The notes beneath the pieces are model-generated. The model was given only the letters and a program-made list of their open reading frames with translations, had not been told where the DNA came from and ran no database searches. 64,000 bases of DNA from Pseudopyrenochaeta lycopersici (lineage: Eukaryota > Ascomycota > Dothideomycetes > Pleosporales > Pseudopyrenochaetaceae), in NCBI GenBank assembly GCA_003313425.1, contig NHZP01000094.1:1-64000 (forward strand). Reading direction: 5' to 3'. Both the position numbers and the translations under genes were made by a program. Shown one piece after another: positions 22,349 through 30,939 of the stretch (position 1 is the stretch's first letter; each line of letters opens with the position of its first letter).

Positions 22349-24142
22349 GAGAAAAATGGGCCAGAAACTTCGTCTCTCGTAAGCCTGAGATTAAATCCCA
22401 ACTAAGTAGGCCACGCGACTACCAGAGAGCCCTATGCAGCGATCCAGCTGTTATTAGCCCCTGGTTTGACCTTGTACGCAACATCAAAGCCAAGTACGGC
22501 GTCCTAGATGAAGATACCTATAACTTTGACGAGACTGGCTTTACCATGGGCGTAGGAGGGTCCGTCAAGGTGGTAACTGCGTCTGAGAGACGTAATCGAC
22601 CACTGGGATACAACCTAGCAACCGCGAGTGGGTGACGTTGATTGCTGGTATCAACGCTATAGGCTGGACAATTCCACCCTTCATTATCTTCAAAGCCAAG
22701 AACCACGACAAGTCCTGGTTGCCTGATCTATCTAAGGGCTGGCGTATAGGCCTTAGTAAGAACGGATGGACCAACAACGAACTTGGTCTAGCCTGGCTAC
22801 AGCACTTTATCCAGCATACAGCAGCCCGGACAGTAGGCAGTCACCGGCTACTAGTAATTAATAGCCACGAGAGCCATAATTCACTTGCCTTCCGGGATCT
22901 ATGTGAGGAGAACAAGATAATTACCCTCTGTATGCCTTCCCATTCATCCCATATCCTGCAGCCGCTTAATGTGGGCTGCTTTGCGCTATTGAAGCAGGCA
23001 TACCGGCGAGAGATTAGGGTCTTGGCAGACAGTCACATCACCCACATTAACAAAAAAGCATTCCTAGCTTCCTTTAAGGAGGTATTCGAGACCTCGTTCC
23101 CACAGCAGAATATTCTATCTAGCTTCCAAGCAACTAGCCTAGTCCCACACAGCCCAGAGGTGGTGCTATCAAAGCTTGAGGTGAAGCCTCGCACGCCGAC
23201 ACCACCTCTACCAGGGCCCACCCCCTGGCACCCCAAAACACCCAGCAACGCCTGGGAGATAGAGGCTCAAACAACACTAATTATGAAGAGAATTCGTGAC
23301 CATAAGAGTTCCTCTCCTGATTCTATCATTGAGATAGTGTTACAAGTTAAAAAGGGATCAACATTAAAGGTACACTCACGTTGCTGGAAGCTAGAGTACA
23401 GTCACATGAATAAAGTTTCTTCCGCCAAGTTTTTTCCCCACCAAACTACACCAAAAAGTTATTAATTATAAGATAACCCTAACTTCTTAGATTTTTAATA
23501 AATTATATTAAAATTAAAAAGCAACATAGATAATACCTTATTATTTTATTTAAAATTATAAATATTAGAATATATACTTATAAGCGTAGTATGTATAGTT
23601 ATTTATAAAAAAAAGGTAGAAAAAAAGTAGAAAAAGTCGCTTTTTACATACAAATTTAAGGAAAATTAATTTTTCTTATCTTTAAAGATATATTATATAA
23701 TTAAAGAACTTTAGTTTTATTTTTACTCTTAACTAAACTAAAGTTTTAGTAAAGTTTTATTAATATTATTACTTTTAAAAGGATTAAATATGTAGATAGC
23801 GAGTAATTTTAGTATAAAAAGTGGTCGTTTTGGTGTAAAATCGCTTAGCGGAAGAAACTTTTTTCATGTGACTGTAGCTAGTCTTGAGCAGGCAAATAGA
23901 GCTGCTTCTGAGCGGAAAAAGCGTAAGAAAAAGCAGATCCAGCAGGGAGGGACCCTATCAAAGGAGGAGGGAGAGGACTTAATTACTCAGAGGGACGTTG
24001 ATGCCTAACTTGAGGTGGAGAGGCGTGCGGAGAGGGCTCAAACAGGTGCTAGTACAAGGGGTATCCGACGCTGTAAAACTTGTAGAGAGGCAGGACACAA
24101 TAAGCGCACGTGTAAGAAAGATATAGTAGAAGTAGAGGATTA
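22349..24142 (+). pseudogene. Pogo element 1 transposase, catalytic and C-terminal part
   Basis: Continues the frame interrupted at 19509. The DDE_1 domain shows YNFDETGFTMGVG (first Asp), then LLVINSHESHNSL and HSSHILQPLNVGCF. At the latter two positions the usual Asp of the DxD-type triad reads Asn in this copy (INSHES for LDGHES, QPLN for QPLD), so two catalytic acids are lost. Frame breaks occur near 22620 and near 23375, and a TAA lies at 24006-24008. The C-terminus after the MITE has a basic helix (ASERKKRKKKQIQQGG) and a CCHC zinc knuckle (CKTCREAGHNKRTC). Confidence 0.85.
23399..23874. mobile_element. 476-bp AT-rich MITE with Tc1/mariner-like TIRs
   Basis: Inverted repeats of about 30 bp (CAGTCACATGAAWAAAGTTT then CTTCCGC) bound a very AT-rich, non-coding interior. 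TA dinucleotides flank both ends (23397-23398 and 23875-23876). Removing the insert plus one TA joins the coding sequence of the pogo transposase smoothly into its basic C-terminal helix. This confirms a real insertion and its borders. Confidence 0.9.
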
Positions 24143-24164
24143 ATTTAAGCTACTATAAGCTGTA

Positions 24165-24206
24165 ACGTACTTCACAAGCGAGTTAGTCACACAAGCGAAT
24201 TAGTCA
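24165..24206 (+). repeat. Left TIR of pogo element 2
   Basis: 42 bp, inverted match to 25985-26026, built of two 17-bp direct subrepeats. Confidence 0.93.
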
Positions 24207-24280
24207 GGCATTTCTTGGCACCACGAACAACACCACCATCTTCTTGCATTATGACACTACCATCTAATTTTGTATGATGA

Positions 24281-25932
24281 TTATATTGCGCAAGGGCTCT
24301 TACGTGTTGGGCAAGTCCTTATACTATGCCTGGTTGACGTACACCCCCTACAGCGGCGCAGAGCTGGACTTGAATCCTTTGGTGTCACATCGCCACCCTC
24401 ACTTTGTGTAGCTTCTGGAGGTGCTATAGACTCCTGTGATAGCTCAACTGCCTCCTTGATTGTAAGATTCTCTCTTTGGGTAATATACTTGACTTTAACG
24501 TTGCGCTTTTTAACTACTTTAGCGTTGAGAGCCTTTGAACGCTCGAGTTCCTCGGTTATGATTGTTGACGCTTGTAAAGCCAATTTAGCACTCTTCGCTA
24601 TTTTTTTCATTGCAACCATCGTAGGTGACGTGGACCGTCGCTCAAGCACATGTTGTCGGCGTCTTATAGCTCTCTGCTGCTTCTCAATCTGGCGCACCGT
24701 TTTGGGTGTGTTGGTGACCGAATTTGTTGAGGACGAACAAGGCTCAGAGGGTGGTGGGGGGTTGATCACACCCAATCCGTCAAGCACCTCGTCGGGATTG
24801 AATGGAAAAATGCCGGTGGCTTTAAGGGTGCTTTCGATATTGCTGTTACTCAGCGCGTGAGGACGAGCAGCAGCGTAGATCCGAAGGAAGTTGTCCACAT
24901 CAACGTAGTTCTGGCCATCACGAGCCAACATCTCTACCCCTCGACGATAGCGCTTCTTAACTGAACTGAAGCAGGCAACATCTAATGGTTGCAGAATATG
25001 CTAGGTATGTGAGGGTAGCCATAACGGGATAATGTTGTTATTCCTTGCGTACGTCACGAATGGCTCTGAACAATGGCTGCTGTGTCCATCCATAATGAGG
25101 AGTCGTTTGGTGCCTTTGGTGTGTTGCTTCCTATAAGGATCAAGCACCTCTGTAAGCCATATGTAACCTAATCTGTCATTAGACCATCCGGTTTCGCTAT
25201 GGGCGATCACCCAGTCATCTGGAAGGCCTGCGTCCTTATCAAACCAGACGTTCTGGAACACCTTCCCTTTAGCGATAACCATGGCTGGTATACGGCGTTT
25301 GGCGACATTTATGCATTCAATAACCGTCATCCAGTCACGATCACCAGGCTGTATGTGGTATTTAGGGCCATCTCTTGCCGTCACAACTTTGGCTGTACCA
25401 ATATCACCTCTTAGAAAGCCTATCTCGTCCATGTTGTAGATATCATCGTCTTGTATGCCATACTTGTTCGCCACATTCTTGAAAAGCTGAAAATGCTCCT
25501 TGATCACCTCAGGGTCCTCCCGTTCTGCTCTTTGGTAGTCGCATTTCTTGCTCTGCACAATTTGCACTTCAGCGGTGCGTCCAACGTAGTTGTTGACCCA
25601 ACCTTTCCGACTGGCGGCTTACCCCGCAGTTAACGCAGCATATTGACTGTGTCCTCAACTATCCACTTGCGAGGGGGATAACCGCGGGCCGCAAGATCTA
25701 ATATCCACTCAGTCAATGTCTGTTCTTCATCGTCGTCAAGGTTTCTGTTGTTTATAACGGTTTCGGTGCGTGCAGGGTGGCCTTGGAGGCGACGTCTGAG
25801 TGTTTCATGGTTTACGCGATATATACTCGCTGCTCTCCTAATGCTTGAGATTTCGTTCCTTTGTAACGCTTTTATTGCACAGTCAATTCTTCCTTCTCGC
25901 ATGTTGTCCCGAATCTTCGAATTTACGGGCAT
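24281..25932 (-). pseudogene. Pogo element 2 transposase, broken
   Basis: Starts MPVNSKIRDNMREGRIDCAI with a psq-type HTH (SIRRAASIYRVNHETLRRRL). A TAA plus a frame change interrupt it near 25600-25630. The DDE_1 core follows with YNMDEIGFLRG, RLLIMDGHSSH and LWLPSHT, then an in-frame TAG near 25005 directly before HILQPLDVACF. The three catalytic Asp positions are kept, but the frame has at least two stops. The C-terminal region ends in a Cys/His knuckle (CRGCTSTRHSIRTC). Not translatable as one protein. Confidence 0.88.
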
Positions 25933-25984
25933 GGTGGTGATGAGGTAGACGGATGAAATGTTTCGGTGGGTGTCTTGGCACACT

Positions 25985-26026
25985 TGACTAATTCGCTTGT
26001 GTGACTAACTCGCTTGTGAAGTACGT
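25985..26026 (-). repeat. Right TIR of pogo element 2
   Basis: Reverse complement of 24165-24206, followed by TA. Confidence 0.93.
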
Positions 26027-26028
26027 TA

Positions 26029-26533
26029 CTTGGAAAATCAGCATTGATAACCTCATCAGACACGTGCAACCATCCAACGTGGAGAGTCGGTTGTACTTCC
26101 AGGTTCTGGTTCTTGTAAGCAATAAATTGTTTATCCCCAAGCTAGTTCTATCGCGCTAAAAAAAACGCATCATCTGCTGACATTGTCCTCGCTATCCACT
26201 CTGGACAGAATCCTCCATGCCATGCCCACGGCCAAGGTCGCCGAGATATTCTCAATCCTTGATATATTGATTGGTTGAAAAACCTCTGTTCCCTGAAGTG
26301 TTATCATATGCGTGAGTAAGCTGTTACCCACGAACATCGTTTGACAACGACCACTTGCGCTATCAGTAGACTGCTTTTTGAGGAGACTTTCAGCAAGTCC
26401 GCATCATGTGGCCCACCGTGATTAGGCAGCTGACAGACTCTCCTCATGTGATATACATATACAGCATCCAAAATATCGCATCGGCCACCACTCCTGTTCG
26501 ACCTCCCCTATCGAAGCAGTACTGACCTGCGCT
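26029..26533. other. No supported gene; upstream of the reductase frame
   Basis: If the reductase was once the C-terminal part of an NRPS-like enzyme, its adenylation and carrier domains should lie here. I see no trace of them on the plus strand, so the break in homology falls within this interval. Confidence 0.45.
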
Positions 26534-27838
26534 GTGATGTCTTCGAAGACTTTTTCTGAGCATTCTAACCTTAGACCTCTTGCAGGTCGCCATGCAAAGG
26601 CCACCGACACTGTGGGAATGCAGGATGTGTTTAATCGCTATGCCAGGTATCTGCCACAAACCAGCGTGGAAGTTCCATCCACCTGCGGGCGCAAGGCAAT
26701 TGCCATCATTGGATCGACTGGATTTCTGGGACCTTACATCGTAGCATCTCTACTTCGAGTGCACACCGAATCCGAGATCTTTTGTCTAAATCGAAGTGCC
26801 GACGGTAAGCAGCGGACAATATCAGCACTACATGACATCATGGACGACATGTCCGCAGCACTTCCGCGGCTGCAATTCCTCGTCACCGACATTACACAGC
26901 CAAGCTTTGGGCTTGACGCCGTACAGATCGCCCTGATCGTGTCCGAAGTGGATGAGCTGGTCTTCAATGCTTGGGACCCGAATTGGAGCAAGCCTCTCGA
27001 GTATTTCGAACCTTTCCTAAAGGCCGTACGTAGTACCGTAGACTTGTGTGCATCGGCCCCTAGACGGCCCCGCATAACCTTTGTCTCTTCGATCTGTGCT
27101 GTAGGCAACTTGCCGCTTGCACATGCTACGCAACCGAGAGTGCCTGAGGAAGTCATTTGGAACAATCGCTGCGCAATGCCCCACGGTTACGGAGAGTCGA
27201 AGTGCGTCGCTGAGCAGTTGCTCGCGAAAGCACACGAAGTATCCGGCCTTCGTATCAACATCGTGCGCGCGGGCCAGATCGGCGGACCCTCGAGGTCCCG
27301 GGTTAGGACGTGGCCGCGGCAAGGCTGGGTTTATTCCATTCTCAAGACGTCTAAGAAGCTCCAATGCTTTCCGACGCACGTTCAACCCTTGGATTGGATT
27401 CCTGTGGACTCTTTTGCCGATGGGATAGCCAACAGCACAAAGACGTCGCCGGAGCTCGAGCCTTTACAGGTCTTCAACATGGTTCATCCTGAGCCCGCTT
27501 CTTGGCACGTATTTTATGATACGCTGAGTAGTAGATTCGGGCTTTCAATGCAAACGAGTAGTCTTTCAGATTGGCTAGATAGGTTAGACACAGGGGAATT
27601 GAAGCTGCATAGCTTTCTGAGAGCGATGGGAAATGGGAGGGAATACAACATGTCATTCTCCAACGAGCGTGCCATGAGGGTATTGCCTCCAGTGGTTCCG
27701 ATCAACGAAGATCTATTGGTGGAATGGCTGATGGGCTGGAAGCTTGGAATCATCGTTGAGATTCTTCGCAGCGAGAATCAAAGCGGCAAGGAAGATTCTG
27801 TGGGGGGTAGAAGACAGGCCCTTGGCGCCGGGAGGTAG
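26534..27838 (+). CDS. Thioester-reductase domain protein (NRPS-like reductase C-terminus)
   Basis: A 434-codon uninterrupted frame. After a short linker (GMQDVFNRYARYLPQ), which resembles the stretch between carrier and reductase domains, comes an extended-SDR NAD(P)-binding domain with IGSTGFLGPYIVASLL at about residues 60-75. It also carries a YGESKCVAEQLL active-site Tyr-x-x-x-Lys and RAGQIGG. This family (NAD_binding_4/thioester reductase) releases carrier-bound acyl or peptidyl chains as aldehydes or alcohols with NADPH. The adenylation and carrier domains expected in fungal alpha-aminoadipate-reductase-like or NRPS-like proteins are missing. The recognisable end is near LLVEWLMGWKL (about 27745). 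The last about 30 codons are antisense to a cyclin fragment and are probably spurious. Likely a truncated gene. Confidence 0.75.
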   Translation: MMSSKTFSEHSNLRPLAGRHAKATDTVGMQDVFNRYARYLPQTSVEVPSTCGRKAIAIIGSTGFLGPYIVASLLRVHTESEIFCLNRSADGKQRTISALHDIMDDMSAALPRLQFLVTDITQPSFGLDAVQIALIVSEVDELVFNAWDPNWSKPLEYFEPFLKAVRSTVDLCASAPRRPRITFVSSICAVGNLPLAHATQPRVPEEVIWNNRCAMPHGYGESKCVAEQLLAKAHEVSGLRINIVRAGQIGGPSRSRVRTWPRQGWVYSILKTSKKLQCFPTHVQPLDWIPVDSFADGIANSTKTSPELEPLQVFNMVHPEPASWHVFYDTLSSRFGLSMQTSSLSDWLDRLDTGELKLHSFLRAMGNGREYNMSFSNERAMRVLPPVVPINEDLLVEWLMGWKLGIIVEILRSENQSGKEDSVGGRRQALGAGR

Positions 27839-28102
27839 GCGCGTTTGCATCCGCCACATATACACCAGACTCGTAATCAGCGTAGGCACTGGGACACTGG
27901 ACCTTTGGATCACAGCTTTTATGAAGTAATATATTGATGGGAGATCGGCCTCGTGGACGTGCATATTCGCCTGTGAACCTGAGCATAACACCTTTGGAAC
28001 GACCTGTGCTGCCCTCTGAGCTAGATAGGAGATCATGCTTGAGCATACCGGGAGCCGAGAAAGATATATTGCCATGCCGCTCTCATTTGTTGCGATAGCC
28101 AT
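27713..28102 (-). pseudogene. N-terminal half of a Pho80/Pcl-type cyclin, truncated
   Basis: On the minus strand the frame contains LITSLVYMWRMQTRLPPGAK followed by HRIFLAALILAAKNLNDDS, the cyclin-box core of PHO80-like cyclins of fungi. Similarity ends at about 27750, just where the box should continue (normally ...SPKNKHW). Beyond that the reading is the antisense of the reductase. The gene has lost its second half at the junction. Intact members bind a CDK and act in phosphate or cell-cycle control. Confidence 0.8.
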
Positions 28103-29158
28103 AATTGCAGTCCGATCGATTATTGATGGAAGAAACGTCTATTTAATGGCTGGCAATGTCATGTAAGCAACTACGGCGCAGTCTGTTATTTCAGGCAAGC
28201 AAATTGTCACTATGTAATAACTGAAAACTCACTCCAGATACATTGTTTCAGTGGCAGTCTGAGCTGAGCGGATCTGCCAATCCACAGAACTTGAACACCC
28301 AATGAACGTCAAGTTATGATTCTTCTAATGTTTGTGACGGCTGGAATGCGTGAAAGTATCTCAGCCATACATAATGATGACCAAAAAATACAGCCATACA
28401 TTAGTGACACGTGTATTGCTCACATGCCCATAAGCTATCATCTATATCTCCTTGAACATCCAAACTCGGTATCATACAGGACCCTACGGTTCTCTTCAGT
28501 CATCACGCTAGATTGACTATCCACAGGTAATGATAGCCTTCATTCCACATGCACTCTCTGCTACAAATGAGGATTGTATCACGTCACGCGCCTCAGCCAC
28601 AAGTTACATCTGGCTCGCATACCCAGTAGAATCAGGCTGATTTAAGGTCGGCAATCGGTAAAATACCACTTGATGAGTGGCTGTCTGCCTGTGTAGAAAA
28701 ACTTACTTCATATGTTGTGACAACATAGGCTTATAGAGGCCGAACTGAACGCTTGTATAATCGAAGGGCAGCATGGCCAGTTGTCGTTCGCAGACATGAA
28801 AAGATCGAATCAAGGCGGACAGCGCTCTTATGGACATCGCATCAGGCATCTCGCGACTGAGGTCAGAAGGGCATTTAGGCGATGATGCCGGATATGGCAA
28901 GGCATACCTATGCACACACCGTCCGCAAAGTCAGGAATTCACCTACAGACAAAGCTAAGTGAATCACTGCGCCTAACGATGTGCAAAATCTCCACCGGGA
29001 GCCTTGAGATGCAAGATAACAACGACCAATGTTTCGCTGTGTTAGGTATAGGATAAGATCTGTTTCCACAGCTGCACATACATGGGCATCTTGTTTGGTT
29101 ATTTGGTTTCGTTATGTTGTTAAACTGGTTATGTCGGGGGTTACATGCTTGTCTCGTT
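28103..29158. other. No supported gene
   Basis: Only short frames without family resemblance on both strands. It ends at the TA target site of pogo element 3. Confidence 0.5.
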
Positions 29159-29160
29159 TA

Positions 29161-29243
29161 AGCTCGGCACCGTGGCGATGGGCCGCGTCAGCGGTGGGCC
29201 ACCCCACCAAAATTGTCACCCCTCAAAAAAATCGAGATACCTT
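29161..29243 (+). repeat. Left TIR of the intact pogo element
   Basis: About 83 bp, imperfect inverted copy of 30855-30937. It contains an identical stretch ending in CCCCTCAAAAAAA. Confidence 0.9.
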
Positions 29244-29261
29244 AACACACTGTACTTGAAA

Positions 29262-30842
29262 ATGAGCGCCCGTGAGGAGGCTATACAAAGAGCATTTGCT
29301 GATCTTGAATCTGGTGTTTTAACTAGCCAGAGACAAGCTGCAAAGGCGTACGGTGTCCCTCGATCGACCCTTCAATGGCGACAAGCTGGTCGTCAACCAG
29401 CCACGATTGCTCATATCCACGAGCAGAGGTTGACTCCAGAGCAGGAGGAATTCCTAGCTGACTGGATCCTCGATGAAGATTCGAAGGCCTGCCCTCCCAG
29501 CCATGCTCGCGCGCGTGAGATGGCTACTCAAATCCTAGCTGTCAATCAAGATTATAAACCTCTCGGCCGCGACTGGATCTCTAGCTTCATCCAACGCAAT
29601 CCACGCGTCGCATCTATTATTGGCAGAAAGATTGAGGCTGCTAGAGCTCAGGCTGCTACCCCTGAGCTTATACTCTCATTTCTTGACCTCTTTGAGCGCG
29701 TACGAGACCGCCTTGGCATTCAAACAGAAGATATGTGGAATTTAGATGAGATTGGGGTAGCACTAGGCGTATGTACCAACTCAAGGGTGCTCTCTAGCTC
29801 TAAGAAAAGGAAGGCTTACGTTGCATCCCCAGAGTCTCGTGAATGGGTCTCTGTTCTTGAGACTGTCTCAGCTACAGGCAAGAAACTCAGATGCGCCGTC
29901 ATCTTCAAGGGCAAGAGCCTTCAGACTAGCTGGTTCTCTGCCTCCTCAGTCCCTAACTGGCTATACACAACCTCAGAGAATGGATGGACATCAGGCCCTA
30001 TCGGAATAGAGTGGCTAGAGCGAATCTTTATACCTGGAACAGCAACCTCACCTGGTCGCACGCGGCTGCTATTACTTGACTGCCACAGCAGCCATATTAG
30101 CCTCAACTTTATGCTGCTCTGTAAGCAGCATAAGATTGAGCTCCTCTATCTGCCTCCTCACTGCTCTCACATCCTGCAGCCTCTCGATCTTGCTAGCTTC
30201 TCAGTAGTCAAGTCAAAGTATAGAGCTGAGATTCAAGCTCTAGCATCTCTTGATGACGCAGCACCAGTCAAGAAGCAGAGATTTATGAGTTGCTACTATC
30301 AAGCTCGAGAGGCTGGCCTCACAGAAAGAGTCATAAGAGCTGGGTGGAGAGCAACTGGCCTCTCTCCTTTTAATCCTAGCCTGGTCCTTCAGTCCTCACA
30401 GATATCTCGCCCAGTTACTCCTCCTAGAGCTCCATCTCCTCAGGATACTGTTTTCTCAACACCTCAGAGGCCTCAGGATATCTACCAGGCTCAAAAGCTG
30501 CTTACTGAGGAAGGTAAGCTATCAGCTAGTGCGCGCCTAGTACTGCGGAAAGTAAGCAAGGCTATTGCAAGCAGGAATACTCGCACTGCTGAGCTTGAGG
30601 CTAGTAATAAGAGACTGCAACACCAACTAGATCAAGCTAGGCCTACATCAACTAGAAAGCGAATCAAGGTTGACTATAATAAGAGGTTTGCAGACGTTAA
30701 TACTATAGCTGCTGCACAAGAGAGAGAGGCAGAGAAACAACAAGAAATCTTAGCTAGAGCTGGAGCTATCGCAGCTAAAAAGGCCGCAGCTGATGCAGCT
30801 GCTCGAGACCTTGAGTCTATGTGTACTGAGTTTCAAATTTAA
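29262..30842 (+). CDS. Pogo/Fot1-type DD35D transposase, intact
   Basis: 526 residues from MSAREEAIQRAF, just inside the left TIR; an in-frame extension to 29145 would run into the TIR and host DNA, so I reject it. Domains: psq-type HTH at about residues 10-45 (SQRQAAKAYGVPRSTLQWRQ), CENP-B/Tc5-like HTH at about 55-120 (QEEFLADWILDEDSKA), and DDE_1 catalytic domain at about 150-330. Catalytic residues are Asp162 (MWNLDEIG), Asp273 (LLLLDCHSSH) and Asp309 (SHILQPLDLASF), with 35 residues between the last two. A C-terminal coiled coil follows (SNKRLQHQLDQARP). The enzyme excises and inserts the element at TA sites. Confidence 0.95.
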   Translation: MSAREEAIQRAFADLESGVLTSQRQAAKAYGVPRSTLQWRQAGRQPATIAHIHEQRLTPEQEEFLADWILDEDSKACPPSHARAREMATQILAVNQDYKPLGRDWISSFIQRNPRVASIIGRKIEAARAQAATPELILSFLDLFERVRDRLGIQTEDMWNLDEIGVALGVCTNSRVLSSSKKRKAYVASPESREWVSVLETVSATGKKLRCAVIFKGKSLQTSWFSASSVPNWLYTTSENGWTSGPIGIEWLERIFIPGTATSPGRTRLLLLDCHSSHISLNFMLLCKQHKIELLYLPPHCSHILQPLDLASFSVVKSKYRAEIQALASLDDAAPVKKQRFMSCYYQAREAGLTERVIRAGWRATGLSPFNPSLVLQSSQISRPVTPPRAPSPQDTVFSTPQRPQDIYQAQKLLTEEGKLSASARLVLRKVSKAIASRNTRTAELEASNKRLQHQLDQARPTSTRKRIKVDYNKRFADVNTIAAAQEREAEKQQEILARAGAIAAKKAAADAAARDLESMCTEFQI

Positions 30843-30854
30843 ACCTCGTTGTTG

Positions 30855-30937
30855 AGATATCTTGAATTTTTTTGAGGGGTGACAATTTTGGTGGGGCGGC
30901 CCAACGCAGATGTGGCCCATCGCCACGGTGCCGAGCT
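30855..30937 (-). repeat. Right TIR of the intact pogo element
   Basis: Inverted partner of 29161-29243, followed by TA. Confidence 0.9.
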
Positions 30938-30939
30938 TA

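Larger units (their letters stand above)
19104..24163 (+). mobile_element. Pogo-type element 1, host of nested insertions
   Basis: The left end follows TA at 19102-19103 and begins ACGTGAGCGG. Two direct copies of AAGCGAAACGCC follow within 40 bp, similar in plan to the TIR of the neighbouring pogo element. The transposase starts at 19185 and is split by a hAT element (19510-22340) and a MITE (23399-23874). Its last codons end at 24140, and only about 20 bp further on the next pogo element starts. I cannot find a matching right TIR, so that end is missing or displaced. Without the nested insertions the element is about 1.75 kb, normal for Fot1/pogo elements. Confidence 0.75.
24165..26026 (-). 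mobile_element. Pogo-type element 2 (1862 bp, Molly-like in size)
   Basis: Perfect 42-bp TIRs (24165-24206 and 25985-26026) are flanked by TA (24163-24164 and 26027-26028). Each TIR contains two nearly identical tandem 17-mers (CACAAGCGAGTTAGTCA and CACAAGCGAATTAGTCA). The transposase lies on the minus strand and is interrupted. The length equals what I recall for Molly of Parastagonospora nodorum; this needs a database check. Confidence 0.93.
29161..30937 (+). mobile_element. Complete pogo-type element with long TIRs, 1777 bp
   Basis: Inverted repeats of about 83 bp (29161-29243 and about 30855-30937), beginning AGCTCGGCACCGTGGCGATG, match with roughly ten differences. TA lies at both borders (29159-29160 and 30938-30939). 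The interior is a single intact transposase gene. Of the pogo-type copies in the window it is the only one with an unbroken gene and both ends, so it is the best candidate for an autonomous source. Confidence 0.95.

Noticed and set aside
27750..27838. C-terminal 30 residues of the reductase frame as part of the protein
   Set aside because: This stretch is the antisense of the conserved cyclin box and shows no reductase similarity; it is probably read-through into foreign DNA.
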